Notes: generated by a model not told the origin, from the sequence alone. A stretch of DNA of 64,000 nt from Yokenella regensburgei ATCC 49455 (GCF_000735455.1 NZ_JMPS01000009.1:62001-126000); one strand, 5' to 3'; positions 55,370 to 63,332 are shown, counted from the first letter of the stretch. Numbers and translations are program-made.

Positions 55370-55474
55370 AGCACATCGCATTTTTAACTTAATTTTCACA
55401 TATCATTAACGGGAACGCACCTTCCCGGGACGAGGATCGCGCCGCCATTCTCCCCTCGCCTGCATAGCGGGCAT

Positions 55475-56245
55475 ATGTTAAGAATGGGGCTGTTTCAGGG
55501 AGATATTCACAAAAAAATTATGATTACTCATGCCGTCATCTTTGCGCCAATCGGACAGGTCAGCCGTTCCGATCAGATAGTCCAGCGACTGTCTAACGCC
55601 ATTATTACCGGCCTGCTTGAGCCGCATGAACAGCTGCCCAACGAGGCCGATCTGGCAAAAATGATGGGCGTTTCCCACATCACCATCCGGGAAGCGCTGA
55701 ATACGCTGAGGGCGAACAACCTCATCCACACGGTGCGTGGCCGCAACGGCGGCAGCTTTGTGTGTGAGAAGCGCGCCGCCGCGAACGGCGACCTGCACCC
55801 GTTTCGCACCATCAGCACCGACTATCTCTCCGACCTTGGCGAGATGCACTGCGCGGTTATCAGCCACAGCGCCCGCCTGGCGTCGCGACGGATGACGGAA
55901 ACTGACATGGCGCGGCTACAGGAGTTTGTCGGGGTACTGAAAGCGGCGAACACGCCGGAGCTGAAAACCCAGGCCGACATGCGCTGCCTGCTGACGATTG
56001 CCGCCAACTCGCACTCCGCGCGGCTGGCAAGCCAGGAGCTGCAGCTACAGGCCGAGTGGGCCTCTCTGGTGGCGGTGCTGTACCGCTCCGACGAGATCCA
56101 CCAGCAGGTGGTCAGTTTGTATGAATCGCTGAGCGCGGCACTCTCTCGCCACGACGAAGCCGGTTCCGTGCAGGCGGCCACCCAGTTGATTGATACTTTT
56201 ACGTTCCATCTTATTGAAAACAAAATTAAATATAACGAAAACTGA
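55475..56245 (+). CDS. GntR (FadR-group) transcriptional regulator
   Basis: A regulator of up to 256 residues. The winged helix (about residues 28-100) includes LSNAIITGLLEPHEQLPNEADLAKMMGVSHITIREAL-type spacing with the GntR recognition helix SHITIREAL. The C-terminal helical domain resembles FCD/FadR ligand domains. Starts at 55475, 55484 and 55520 (MITHAVIF) are all in frame and none has a strong ribosome binding site. Divergent from the aldehyde dehydrogenase operon, which it probably controls. A Cache-domain gene follows after 28 bp. Confidence 0.82.
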   Translation: MLRMGLFQGDIHKKIMITHAVIFAPIGQVSRSDQIVQRLSNAIITGLLEPHEQLPNEADLAKMMGVSHITIREALNTLRANNLIHTVRGRNGGSFVCEKRAAANGDLHPFRTISTDYLSDLGEMHCAVISHSARLASRRMTETDMARLQEFVGVLKAANTPELKTQADMRCLLTIAANSHSARLASQELQLQAEWASLVAVLYRSDEIHQQVVSLYESLSAALSRHDEAGSVQAATQLIDTFTFHLIENKIKYNEN

Positions 56246-56273
56246 AGAGCAATGAGCGAAGGCAGGAATGACG

Positions 56274-56966
56274 ATGCGCTTACCCGACGCCCTCAGGGCG
56301 ATGACCGACAAGATTGAGGACATTACCCGTTCCACCGTGGAGGCCACCGTCGCTCTGGCGCGGGAGATCCAGCACTCCGTCGCCGAACAGCCCGGCAGCT
56401 CTACGGACATGTTTTTGCTGCCGTCGGTGAAAACCGTTCTCCAGCAACACATCAAAACCTCGCTCAGCCAGACGCCCTACTGCTCTGGCGCCGGGTTCGC
56501 CAGCCATATCGCCAGCACGCCCACCAGCCAGGAGTTCTGGGTACTGGAGTGGTGGTACAAACGCGCCGACGGCGTGGAGCAGGTTAACCTGGAACTTGAC
56601 CAGGCCACCCAGCAGCGCCTTGATTTCCGCACCTTCGAGTGGTTTCGCCACTCGCCGCCGGACGGCCGGGCCTATATTCACGGGCCGTACGTCGACTATA
56701 TCTGCAACACCTCCTACACTCTCACCTCGGCGGTGCCGGTGTACAGCAAAGGGCAGTTTATGGGCGTTGCCGCCATCGACATGCTGGTGAGCCGCATTGA
56801 AGACGAACTGCTCCCCTACGCCCGCCAGCAGCGGGTCGTGCTGACCAACCTCGATAAGCGGATTTTCTTCTCAACCTGGCCCCGTTACCGGGTGGGGGAT
56901 TTGCTGGATACCGGCGAACTGCAGCAGTGCTATCAGAGCGATTATTTCCGTTTGTATCAGCTCTAG
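56274..56966 (+). CDS. Stand-alone Cache (PDC) sensor-domain protein
   Basis: A 230-residue soluble protein whose main domain (about residues 55-200) has the PDC/Cache pattern: WVLEWWYKRA, FEWFRHSP, YIHGPYVDYICNTSYTLTSAVPVY and GVAAIDMLVSRIE. It has no membrane segment and no attached kinase or methyl-accepting domain, which is unusual because Cache domains normally sense outside the cell. It may bind a polyamine or GABA-like ligand and assist the GntR protein before it. The ATG at 56274 is six bases after AGGA; an ATG at 56268 abuts it. Confidence 0.72.
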   Translation: MRLPDALRAMTDKIEDITRSTVEATVALAREIQHSVAEQPGSSTDMFLLPSVKTVLQQHIKTSLSQTPYCSGAGFASHIASTPTSQEFWVLEWWYKRADGVEQVNLELDQATQQRLDFRTFEWFRHSPPDGRAYIHGPYVDYICNTSYTLTSAVPVYSKGQFMGVAAIDMLVSRIEDELLPYARQQRVVLTNLDKRIFFSTWPRYRVGDLLDTGELQQCYQSDYFRLYQL

Positions 56967-56976
56967 AAGTGGAGTT

Positions 56977-57040
56977 GTCGGGTGCGCTACGCTTACCCGA
57001 CCTACATTCACGTAGGCCTGATAAGCGCAGCGCATCAGGC
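56977..57040. repeat. REP/BIME-like palindromic pair
   Basis: Two palindromes in tandem between convergent genes: GTCGGGT...ACCCGAC (56977-57001) and GCCTGAT...ATCAGGC (57016-57040), joined by CCTAC-N6-GTAGG. The GCGCTACGCTTACC core is typical of enterobacterial REP units. Confidence 0.8.
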
Positions 57041-57050
57041 AAAGCTAAAA

Positions 57051-58526
57051 CTACACTTCCGCGTTGAGCTGCTTCGCATAGGCAATCGCATCATTTTCCG
57101 GCGCATTCGAACGCCCAAACGGGCGGGCCAGCGCCATATACAGCAGCCCTGTCAGCACGACGATCGCAAGCCCTACCAGCACCGTCCAGCGGTCGATAAA
57201 GCTGCTGCTCTCCGCCGGCTGCGCCAGCAGCCAGATCCCGCAGACGCCATAGGCCAGCGCCAGCACGTTCACCAGCATGCCCCACGCGCCCACGGTCCAC
57301 TCCCCGGCCGGTTTCCAGCCCTTCAGACGCTGACGCAACGCCGCTAGCACCACCATCTGGAAGGAGATATAGATCCCGATAACCGCGAAGGCGGTGATGC
57401 GCGACAGATTATCCGGCTGGAAGTAGACCCACACGCAGATAAGCACCGGCAGCAGGCAGCTGACGATCATCGCGTTATCCGGCACGCTGTTTTTCGACAG
57501 CGTCGACATCCACTTGCTGCCCGGTAACATCTGGTCGCGCGAGAAGGAGAAGATCAAACGGCTCAGCGCCGCCTGCAGCGACAGGATGCACGACAGCATG
57601 GCGACGATCGCCACGACGATAAACACCGTTGCCCCGGTCGGCCCCAGCGCTTCGTTAAGGATAACCGGGATAGGATCGGCGGTTTTGCCGTTGACGATAT
57701 TCACCAGATTCGGCGAAGAGAGCAGATAGCCCAGCACCGAGATGATCGCCGAGATCGCGCCAAACACGATGCTCAGGATCATCGCCACCGGGATCTTCTT
57801 GCCGGGGTTTTTCACCTCTTCCGCCACGTTGCCGCAGGCCTCGAAGCCGAAGAACATGAACAGACCCATCAGCGCGGCGGACATAAACGCCGTCTGGTAG
57901 CTGCCGTCTTTCGCCAGCACGCCCATGGAATCAAACACCACCGAGAACGGCTGCGAGCGGTGGAAGATCAGCAGATAGATACCCAACGCGATGACGCTGA
58001 CGATTTCGCACCAGAAGCCGATTTTCGCCACCCGGGCGAGGTTTTTGGTGCCCGACATGTTCACCGCCATCATCACCAGCAGCAGCACGACCGAGGTCAT
58101 CAGCATGTTGCCCGGCGAAGTGGCAAAGTGGAACAGCGAGGCGACGAACGTGGAGGTGTATTCGGCAATGGAGGTAACGGTGACGACCAGCGCCCACAGG
58201 TAGATCCACGCGGCGATCCACGCGTATTTTTTGCCCCACAGACGGCGCGCCCACGGGTACAGACCGCCGGTTATCGGGTACTGCGAGGCCACTTCGCCAA
58301 ACACCAGCGCCACGAGGAGCTGCCCGCAGGCGACGATCAGGATCCACCATACCGCCGGTGGGCCCGCCAGCGTGACCGCCAGCGCAAACAGGGAGTACAC
58401 CGCGGTGAGCGGCGAAAGGTAGGTGAACCCCAACGCAAAGTTAGAGATGAGGCCGATGGAGCGATTGAACTGCGGTTTATTATCGTTATGAATTACATCG
58501 TTTTTCTTGCCAGATGTCTGTTCCAT
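57051..58526 (-). CDS. APC-superfamily amino acid/GABA-type permease
   Basis: A 491-residue transporter with about twelve membrane segments. The first carries IGLISNFALGFTYLSPL, the usual unwound TM1 region, and EVASQYPITGGLYPWARRLWG follows in loop 2-3. It belongs to the amino acid/choline transporter (GABA permease-like) group. Near the polyamine-type operon it could move GABA, putrescine or a related amine; this is context only. It is convergent with the Cache gene. Confidence 0.85.
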   Translation of the reverse strand: MEQTSGKKNDVIHNDNKPQFNRSIGLISNFALGFTYLSPLTAVYSLFALAVTLAGPPAVWWILIVACGQLLVALVFGEVASQYPITGGLYPWARRLWGKKYAWIAAWIYLWALVVTVTSIAEYTSTFVASLFHFATSPGNMLMTSVVLLLVMMAVNMSGTKNLARVAKIGFWCEIVSVIALGIYLLIFHRSQPFSVVFDSMGVLAKDGSYQTAFMSAALMGLFMFFGFEACGNVAEEVKNPGKKIPVAMILSIVFGAISAIISVLGYLLSSPNLVNIVNGKTADPIPVILNEALGPTGATVFIVVAIVAMLSCILSLQAALSRLIFSFSRDQMLPGSKWMSTLSKNSVPDNAMIVSCLLPVLICVWVYFQPDNLSRITAFAVIGIYISFQMVVLAALRQRLKGWKPAGEWTVGAWGMLVNVLALAYGVCGIWLLAQPAESSSFIDRWTVLVGLAIVVLTGLLYMALARPFGRSNAPENDAIAYAKQLNAEV

Positions 58527-58744
58527 ATGTCTTTCTCTGTTGTGGTTGCTTCGCAGGTGAAACAGAGAAATTTATAAAAGATAATATGTTATATGTATAG
58601 AATGTTTGTCACATTTTTGTTAAAAAATAGATCTGCTTCGCACGTCGTTCGCCAGACGATCCGTCTCCCGGCACTTCAATCCCGGTGAGCGAGAAGGCCC
58701 CGGTCATCTTCAGGCCCTTCCCGGAATAAGCACAGGTTATTGAG

Positions 58745-59419
58745 TTAGTTTCTGTTCCAGAACTGACGCTGCAGATCGACTATTTCCGTCATGATTTCAG
58801 GAACCGGGCCAAGCACTTTTACCGCCTTTTGCCCGTGGGCAAAAACATATCGGGAAGGAATACTCATGGTCGGGTTCTCTTTATTATCACCGGTTAATTC
58901 CAGCAGCTGTTCTTCCGTCATGCCATACACCACCCGACCAATATTGGCCCAGTAAATTGTTCCGGCGCACATACAGCATGGCTCCACCGAGGTATATAAG
59001 GTGCAGCCCCAGAGAAACTCCGGCGTATAGTTTCCGGCGGCCATTCGCGCAAGCGTGGCTTCAGCGTGAAGCACCGACCCCTGATTACCCTGGGTGAGTA
59101 AAATGGTGCGCTGATCCGGCCCTACCAGCACCGCGCCGAACGGGTGATGCCCCAGCGCCATCGAGCGTTTGCCCACGTTGTTAGCCGCGCGCAGGAAATC
59201 AACCGATTGCTGATGAGTGGGTTCCAGCCCCTGCGCAGGAAAGCCCTGCGCGCTTCCTTCCAGCATGGCATTCGGCATATTCAGATTAACTTTTAGCACT
59301 TTTCCACTCTCCGCCCTCGCCTGTGGCACCAGCACCGCAGCGGCTGCTAACACCCCTGCCCCTTTTAAAAAACGACGGCGAGGTTTTATTTCATCGTTAT
59401 TATCTGCTTGTACGTTCAT
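58745..59419 (-). CDS. Tat-exported guanine/cytidine-deaminase-family protein
   Basis: A 224-residue CDA-fold deaminase. Zinc motif His118-Ala-Glu120 (VLHAEAT) and Cys148-X2-Cys151 (EPCCMC) are complete, so it should be active on a nucleobase or similar. It has a twin-arginine signal (PRRRFLKGAG at 13-22, hydrophobic to about 34, cleavage likely after ARA at 36). Export is unusual, since guanine and cytosine deaminases are cytosolic. It could deaminate a purine or pterin outside the cell before import by the purine permeases; substrate unknown. GGAG precedes the ATG. Confidence 0.82.
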   Translation of the reverse strand: MNVQADNNDEIKPRRRFLKGAGVLAAAAVLVPQARAESGKVLKVNLNMPNAMLEGSAQGFPAQGLEPTHQQSVDFLRAANNVGKRSMALGHHPFGAVLVGPDQRTILLTQGNQGSVLHAEATLARMAAGNYTPEFLWGCTLYTSVEPCCMCAGTIYWANIGRVVYGMTEEQLLELTGDNKENPTMSIPSRYVFAHGQKAVKVLGPVPEIMTEIVDLQRQFWNRN

Positions 59420-59681
59420 GTATTCTCCGTCAAAGATTGATGATTGAAAACATGCTTAAAAACGGGAGTAGCATAACGCGTTTTTGTATTAAGTACGTTG
59501 GTTGAAGTAGATATTCTGGACGGGGATCGGAAAATAAAACTTAGGTTTTAGATTCAGATAAATGCGTAGTACGAAGAAATTAACAGATGGTAGAAGGTCA
59601 GAAGTTAATTCGGGGGAAGCGATACTTGTACGGTTAAGCAATCAACGAAAATAAGCAAAGGGGGACGATCCCCCTCCTTCA

Positions 59682-60167
59682 CTATACCGTAGGGCGATCG
59701 TTCCATGCGTCGTGCGCCAGCAGGTTACCGTCTTTGTAGAGATGGGTGATCTTTTCGTAGTTCAGTGCAACGTCTTCCATATGACCAGTACCTGGACAAC
59801 TTCGCGTATCATGCATTACCGGGCTGGCGGAAATCACTTTGACGTTTTCCAGTGTGATTCGGTAATACTCCACCTCTTGCCCTGCGTAGTTAATATGATA
59901 GAAGCGAAACTCTGCAGATTTTAACGTCTGACCTGTAGCGGCAGCCTTAAAGAGATACGGCGAGGAGCTATCAAGCTCTTTGGTAAACTGGAAAGGTGAA
60001 TGCTGGCGGGTACCGGTCACTTTCCCCGTCATGGGATCGGTGGGAATGGCCAGACAATGGTGCAAACCTCTCAGCTCGATACTTCCCTCGCGGTGTGCCA
60101 CATCAGAAGAACCACGAATAACCGCACCACCGTCATCGGTCAAAAATAAATGTACTGGAACCGCCAT
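59682..60167 (-). CDS. hcp: Hcp-family type VI secretion tube protein (orphan)
   Basis: A 161-residue Hcp protein. It starts MAVPVHLFLTDDGG, as enterobacterial Hcp does, and carries FTKELDSSSPYLFKAAATGQTLKSAEFRFY-type strands of the tube fold near residues 62-90. Hcp stacks as hexamers to form the type VI tube and carries cargo. No vgrG, tssBC or other apparatus gene is in the window, so it is an orphan copy. It is the last gene of a three-gene run with DUF1493 and a small unknown protein. AAGGAG precedes the ATG. Confidence 0.85.
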   Translation of the reverse strand: MAVPVHLFLTDDGGAVIRGSSDVAHREGSIELRGLHHCLAIPTDPMTGKVTGTRQHSPFQFTKELDSSSPYLFKAAATGQTLKSAEFRFYHINYAGQEVEYYRITLENVKVISASPVMHDTRSCPGTGHMEDVALNYEKITHLYKDGNLLAHDAWNDRPTV

Positions 60168-60185
60168 ATTTTATGCTCCTTGCAA

Positions 60186-60518
60186 TTAGTCGTATAACCA
60201 TTTACCGGCTTTTGCCGACTCAATCAGCATACCGATGGTGAAATCAGGAACGGGAATCGGTGGGAATTTCTTGAAAGGATTCCACGAGACAGGCTCTTCA
60301 GGGTAATATGTTTCAATCTTGAAGCTACCTCGTTCTACCTGAAACTCCTTAAAAAATTCCTCCATCAAATCTTCAGCTTCACCAACATCCAGAAGCATGC
60401 CAGTGTCCAGATCGGTATCCCTTGTTAACAACTTTTGCTTTTTCTCATTGTTAAATAAATAAACGCCGTTATAGCGTCTTGCCAGCGCAAAAATTCGTTG
60501 TTCAATGTCATCTACCAT
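60186..60518 (-). CDS. DUF1493-family protein
   Basis: A 110-residue acidic protein of the DUF1493 family. It ends with the family hallmark FTIGMLIESAKAGKWLYD. Function is unknown. It overlaps the upstream 152-residue gene by 7 bp and precedes hcp by 18 bp. In such modules a small acidic protein may be an immunity or adaptor protein; this is a guess from context. A decayed copy of its 3' end lies at 62234-62325. Confidence 0.75.
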   Translation of the reverse strand: MVDDIEQRIFALARRYNGVYLFNNEKKQKLLTRDTDLDTGMLLDVGEAEDLMEEFFKEFQVERGSFKIETYYPEEPVSWNPFKKFPPIPVPDFTIGMLIESAKAGKWLYD

Positions 60519-60970
60519 AATTTATCCTTACCCCGTGCTATCCGGTTATAATCACGTATTGAGCGATAAGCGATCTGCGAGACATCAGTAAGTAAAATAA
60601 TTTCTCCTACAAGGGGAATAGTACGCCCTATAAAGGTACTAACCTTTGCCACCATTCGACGTTCGGCTGTCCATGGCGTATAACCTCCTACCCAGGTAGG
60701 GAGCCGTATCCCGAACGGAAATTTCGCCGTTTTGAAAAACTTCCTCATCGCTTTCGATACCCGTGAAGTTCCCTCTTTTGCGCCTTTGGGCTTTACCCTG
60801 GTTTTCTGATTATTGACCCCACTGTAAAGTGCAACTACAGCTACAACATCATTAATCCCAAAATGATCCGCTGTTGTCTCACAGAAAATCATAAAAAAGA
60901 GTTCTGATGCAGTCAGGTTCGATCTCCCCGCATAGAAGTATGTTCCGTTTAACTCCTCTACTGTATCCAT
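60512..60970 (-). CDS. Uncharacterised protein, possible type VI cargo or toxin
   Basis: A 152-residue protein I do not recognise with certainty. The N-terminal half is mildly hydrophobic (ELFFMIFCETTADHFGINDVVAVVALYSG); the middle is very basic (about residues 57-80, many Lys and Arg); the C-terminal half has a hydrophobic amphipathic segment (IPLVGEIILLTDV). AAGGGA lies eight bases before the ATG at 60970; an ATG at 61009 is possible. Coupling to DUF1493 and hcp suggests an effector or membrane-active toxin, unproven. Confidence 0.6.
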   Translation of the reverse strand: MDTVEELNGTYFYAGRSNLTASELFFMIFCETTADHFGINDVVAVVALYSGVNNQKTRVKPKGAKEGTSRVSKAMRKFFKTAKFPFGIRLPTWVGGYTPWTAERRMVAKVSTFIGRTIPLVGEIILLTDVSQIAYRSIRDYNRIARGKDKLW

Positions 60971-61009
60971 CGCGTAATCCCTTACAAATACTAAGTTAAA
61001 CGCAATCAT

Positions 61010-61352
61010 AATGACCTAATTTATGCACAGTCCATGGATAATCCAGCTGTTCTAATGCAATAACAATTTATTTTAAGGTGATAATAATGAAGTGAGTTTC
61101 CACATATACATCGAAGAAACATTCATAATTTTAATTAATAGAGGAGATGATAATAGTGATGATTATGGTTTTATGAATCTCAGTAGCCCTTACGTGCAAA
61201 AAACTATTCAGGGCCGTCATCCGGAAAATGGCTGCAGAAATTGTGCTTTTGTTCAGGTACTCTGGTTAAGATTGATATTCCGAATGGAGGCTAAATAATA
61301 GCATCGAACGATAATAAAGCTTATTTATCAAATACTGTTGCAGCTATTATGG
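61010..61352. other. AT-rich spacer without a convincing gene
   Basis: 343 bp between the unknown gene and the Xre repressor. A GTG-started 68-codon frame on the plus strand (61092-61298) has no family resemblance; the only good ribosome binding site (AAGGTG, about 61076) leads to a two-codon frame ATG-AAG-TGA. It could be a decayed gene. Confidence 0.4.
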
Positions 61353-61664
61353 TTAGCTGACCAGGGACATGATTTTTGCTCTAGTGTCGTTATCTAGCTG
61401 ATTCCAGCTCAGTACTACCTGTGCAAGCTGATCATCAGCAACATAAAAATAGGCGGAAGGCACATCCAGCGCTAAAGCCAACTGATGAACCACCTCGGTA
61501 CCCGCCTGATGCACGCCCTTTTCATAGCGATTGATACGCGTACTCGCGACGAACTCATCCAGCCCGGCCAGAATGCCAAGCTTCTTCTGAGAAAGTCCTT
61601 TTGCCAGGCGCGCAGATTTCAGGCGCTCGCAAAAGATACGTTGATAATTCACGGTATCATTCAT
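61353..61664 (-). CDS. Xre-family (Cro/CI-type) repressor
   Basis: A 103-residue protein with a helix-turn-helix at about residues 11-70 (LKSARLAKGLSQKKLGILAGL, INRYEKG) and a short C-terminal tail. It is divergent from the Nlp-like gene, and four CTACG-N5-CGTAG palindromes lie between them; one ends only three bases from its start codon, replacing a normal ribosome binding site. It most likely represses itself and the divergent gene. Confidence 0.85.
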   Translation of the reverse strand: MNDTVNYQRIFCERLKSARLAKGLSQKKLGILAGLDEFVASTRINRYEKGVHQAGTEVVHQLALALDVPSAYFYVADDQLAQVVLSWNQLDNDTRAKIMSLVS

Positions 61665-61666
61665 GG

Positions 61667-61837
61667 CTACGATAGTCGTAGCTTTTTAGTGTTTCCGATA
61701 CTACGAGAAACGTAGTTACATACAGTTAATTTCTAAAAAACTCCTGTTTCATGCACCTTGCAGCGATATCACACCTCGCTCGCAAAACTACGATAAACGT
61801 AGTTTTTATCTTGAATACAGAACTACGAATTACGTAG
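61667..61837. promoter_or_regulatory. Four CTACG-N5-CGTAG operators between xre and the Nlp-like gene
   Basis: Perfect 5-bp-arm palindromes at 61667-61681 (N5 ATAGT), 61701-61715 (AGAAA), 61788-61802 (ATAAA) and 61823-61837 (AATTA). They form two pairs with centres 34 and 35 bp apart, one near each divergent start. All arms are identical while the N5 varies, the mark of a dimeric repressor site. Confidence 0.85.
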
Positions 61838-61886
61838 CATGATGTTGTTAGGTTAAATTTTAACGTTACACCGTCAGGAGGGAATC

Positions 61887-62141
61887 ATGACAACAGACTG
61901 GCACCCGGCAGACATCATCGCGGGTTTACACAAGAAAGGAACCTCACTCGCCGCCCTGTCGCGTTCGGCAGGGCTCAGCTCATCAACACTTGCGAACGCG
62001 CTGACGCGCCCCTGGCCGAAGGGTGAGTATTTGATAGCAGAAGCGCTGGGGTTACATCCATCAGTGCTATGGCCGAGCAGGTATTTTAAGGATGGAGAGA
62101 TGGTGGAGAGGAAAGAGCTGATGAGGGGAAAACGGGCGTAA
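61887..62141 (+). CDS. Nlp/SfsB-like (Ner-type) DNA-binding regulator
   Basis: An 84-residue protein closely like E. coli Nlp/SfsB and phage Ner. The whole first half (DWHPADIIAGLHKKGTSLAA, then LSRSAGLSSSTLANAL and RPWPKGE) is the family's helix-turn-helix, followed by the WPSRYF tail. AGGAGGG precedes the ATG. In phage Mu, Ner represses early transcription; here it is probably a mobile-element regulator under the Xre repressor. Confidence 0.85.
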   Translation: MTTDWHPADIIAGLHKKGTSLAALSRSAGLSSSTLANALTRPWPKGEYLIAEALGLHPSVLWPSRYFKDGEMVERKELMRGKRA

Positions 62142-62475
62142 CTGAGTGGCACATGGGGGCGGTAACTCGCCCTTTACTATTCTCAGATAGTAGCAGCACG
62201 GATATCAGAAAAACGAGTATAAATATTTCTTTTAGCCGTATAGTCATCTCCCGGTTTTTGCCGGTTCAATCAGCACACCCATGGTGAAATCTGGAACAGA
62301 AGTTAGTGGTGATTTTTTGAACGTTAATTCCTATTGTTGGGCTACCGGTGCGAAGGCCGCACCGCGATTTACGCCATAACCATTTGAAATAAATGAATTT
62401 ATAAAAATAAGCGGTCACGGTGTATACTCACATGTATACTCAACGCGATTCCCTGTGAATACAGCTAGCTAAAAA
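62142..62475. other. Spacer with a DUF1493 gene remnant
   Basis: 334 bp without an intact gene. About 90 bp on the minus strand are a decayed copy of the DUF1493 3' end (see separate entry). The rest shows nothing I can identify. Confidence 0.6.
62234..62325 (-). pseudogene. Remnant of a second DUF1493 gene
   Basis: On the minus strand the sequence translates to FKKSPLTSVPDFTMGVLIEP then AKTGR-stop-LYG. The intact gene at 60186 has FKKFPPIPVPDFTIGMLIES then AKAGKWLYD. The Trp codon TGG has become TGA and upstream sequence is lost. It shows a past duplication or recombination in the island. Confidence 0.75.
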
Positions 62476-63273
62476 CTATTCTTCATCTTCTTCCACAGGC
62501 TCCAGCGCGTCAAGTACGACTCGCACCATGGCAATAGAACCAATACGGATAAAAGCATCTTCTCCATCTTCGTCGGTTAACATATAACGATCTGTGGTTT
62601 CAGGCTCGCAGTCCAGTTTTTCAAAGAACGTATTCAACTGACCGATATCATCCGCCTCTTCGTTTTGCGGCGCATCAGGCTCAACGCTCAGCGGAATCAC
62701 TGGGCCACCGTTCACCAAGGTGATATGGACATTAAAATAATCGTCTTCGTAATCATCATCTTCTTCAGCAACGATTGGCGGTAGACCATCAGACAAGAAC
62801 TGGTGAAATACTACTTCGCGCATATTTAACGCATAGCGATACTGGTCCGAGTCAAAGAGAAAGAACCGCTCTATATTCGGGCTAGCTGTTTCCTGAAAAT
62901 AATAATAAAACCTTCGCTTATCCGCAGCTGAAATGGGCAACAACAAATAGTCCTGCTGTCCCTGAAGCCAGAGTTTTACGGTCCAGAGACCTCCATCCAT
63001 TTCAATACCGCTTGTGGCTATCGTCTCAAGATCTTCATCGGTTTTACGGCGCTTCTTGTGAAAATCGTTAATCAACTGATCGCTTTCCGGGAATACGATA
63101 TTTAAAGGCTTATCCAGGGCATTGCATATTGCCTGTGCAAGGCCCAGCTTTGCTGCGACCTTTCCGGTTTCGATACGCTGGATTTGCTGTTGGCTGGTGC
63201 CAACCATATACGCCAGCTCGCGCTGCGTAATCGACAGTTGAGTACGAAGCTGTTTGATGTTGTTCTGTATCAT
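62476..63273 (-). CDS. Xre-type regulator with acidic C-terminal domain
   Basis: A 265-residue protein. The N-terminal helix-turn-helix (residues about 1-60: IKQLRTQLSITQRELAYMVG, SQQQIQRIETGK) resembles HipB-like regulators. Residues 95-265 form an acidic domain (many Asp and Glu, with EEDDDYEDDYFNVH near 189-202) that I cannot assign. The ATG at 63271-63273 has GGAAGAG upstream; a longer frame to 63336 lacks support. It may be an antitoxin-like or island regulator. A perfect palindrome ACACATATGTGT at 63333-63344 is a candidate operator. Confidence 0.75.
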   Translation of the reverse strand: MIQNNIKQLRTQLSITQRELAYMVGTSQQQIQRIETGKVAAKLGLAQAICNALDKPLNIVFPESDQLINDFHKKRRKTDEDLETIATSGIEMDGGLWTVKLWLQGQQDYLLLPISAADKRRFYYYFQETASPNIERFFLFDSDQYRYALNMREVVFHQFLSDGLPPIVAEEDDDYEDDYFNVHITLVNGGPVIPLSVEPDAPQNEEADDIGQLNTFFEKLDCEPETTDRYMLTDEDGEDAFIRIGSIAMVRVVLDALEPVEEDEE

Positions 63274-63332
63274 GGCATCGCTCTTCCCATGAGGTTGATG
63301 GCTGACATTAAAACACAAAAACGCGTAAATAC

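Noticed and set aside
61092-61298. 68-codon GTG-start frame in the AT-rich spacer
   Set aside because: No recognisable domain, no fitting ribosome binding site, and chance open frames are common in AT-rich DNA.
61667-61837. CRISPR-like array
   Set aside because: The four repeats are only 15-bp palindromes with variable centres, spaced 34, 87 and 35 bp between centres. They fit operator sites, and no cas gene is near.
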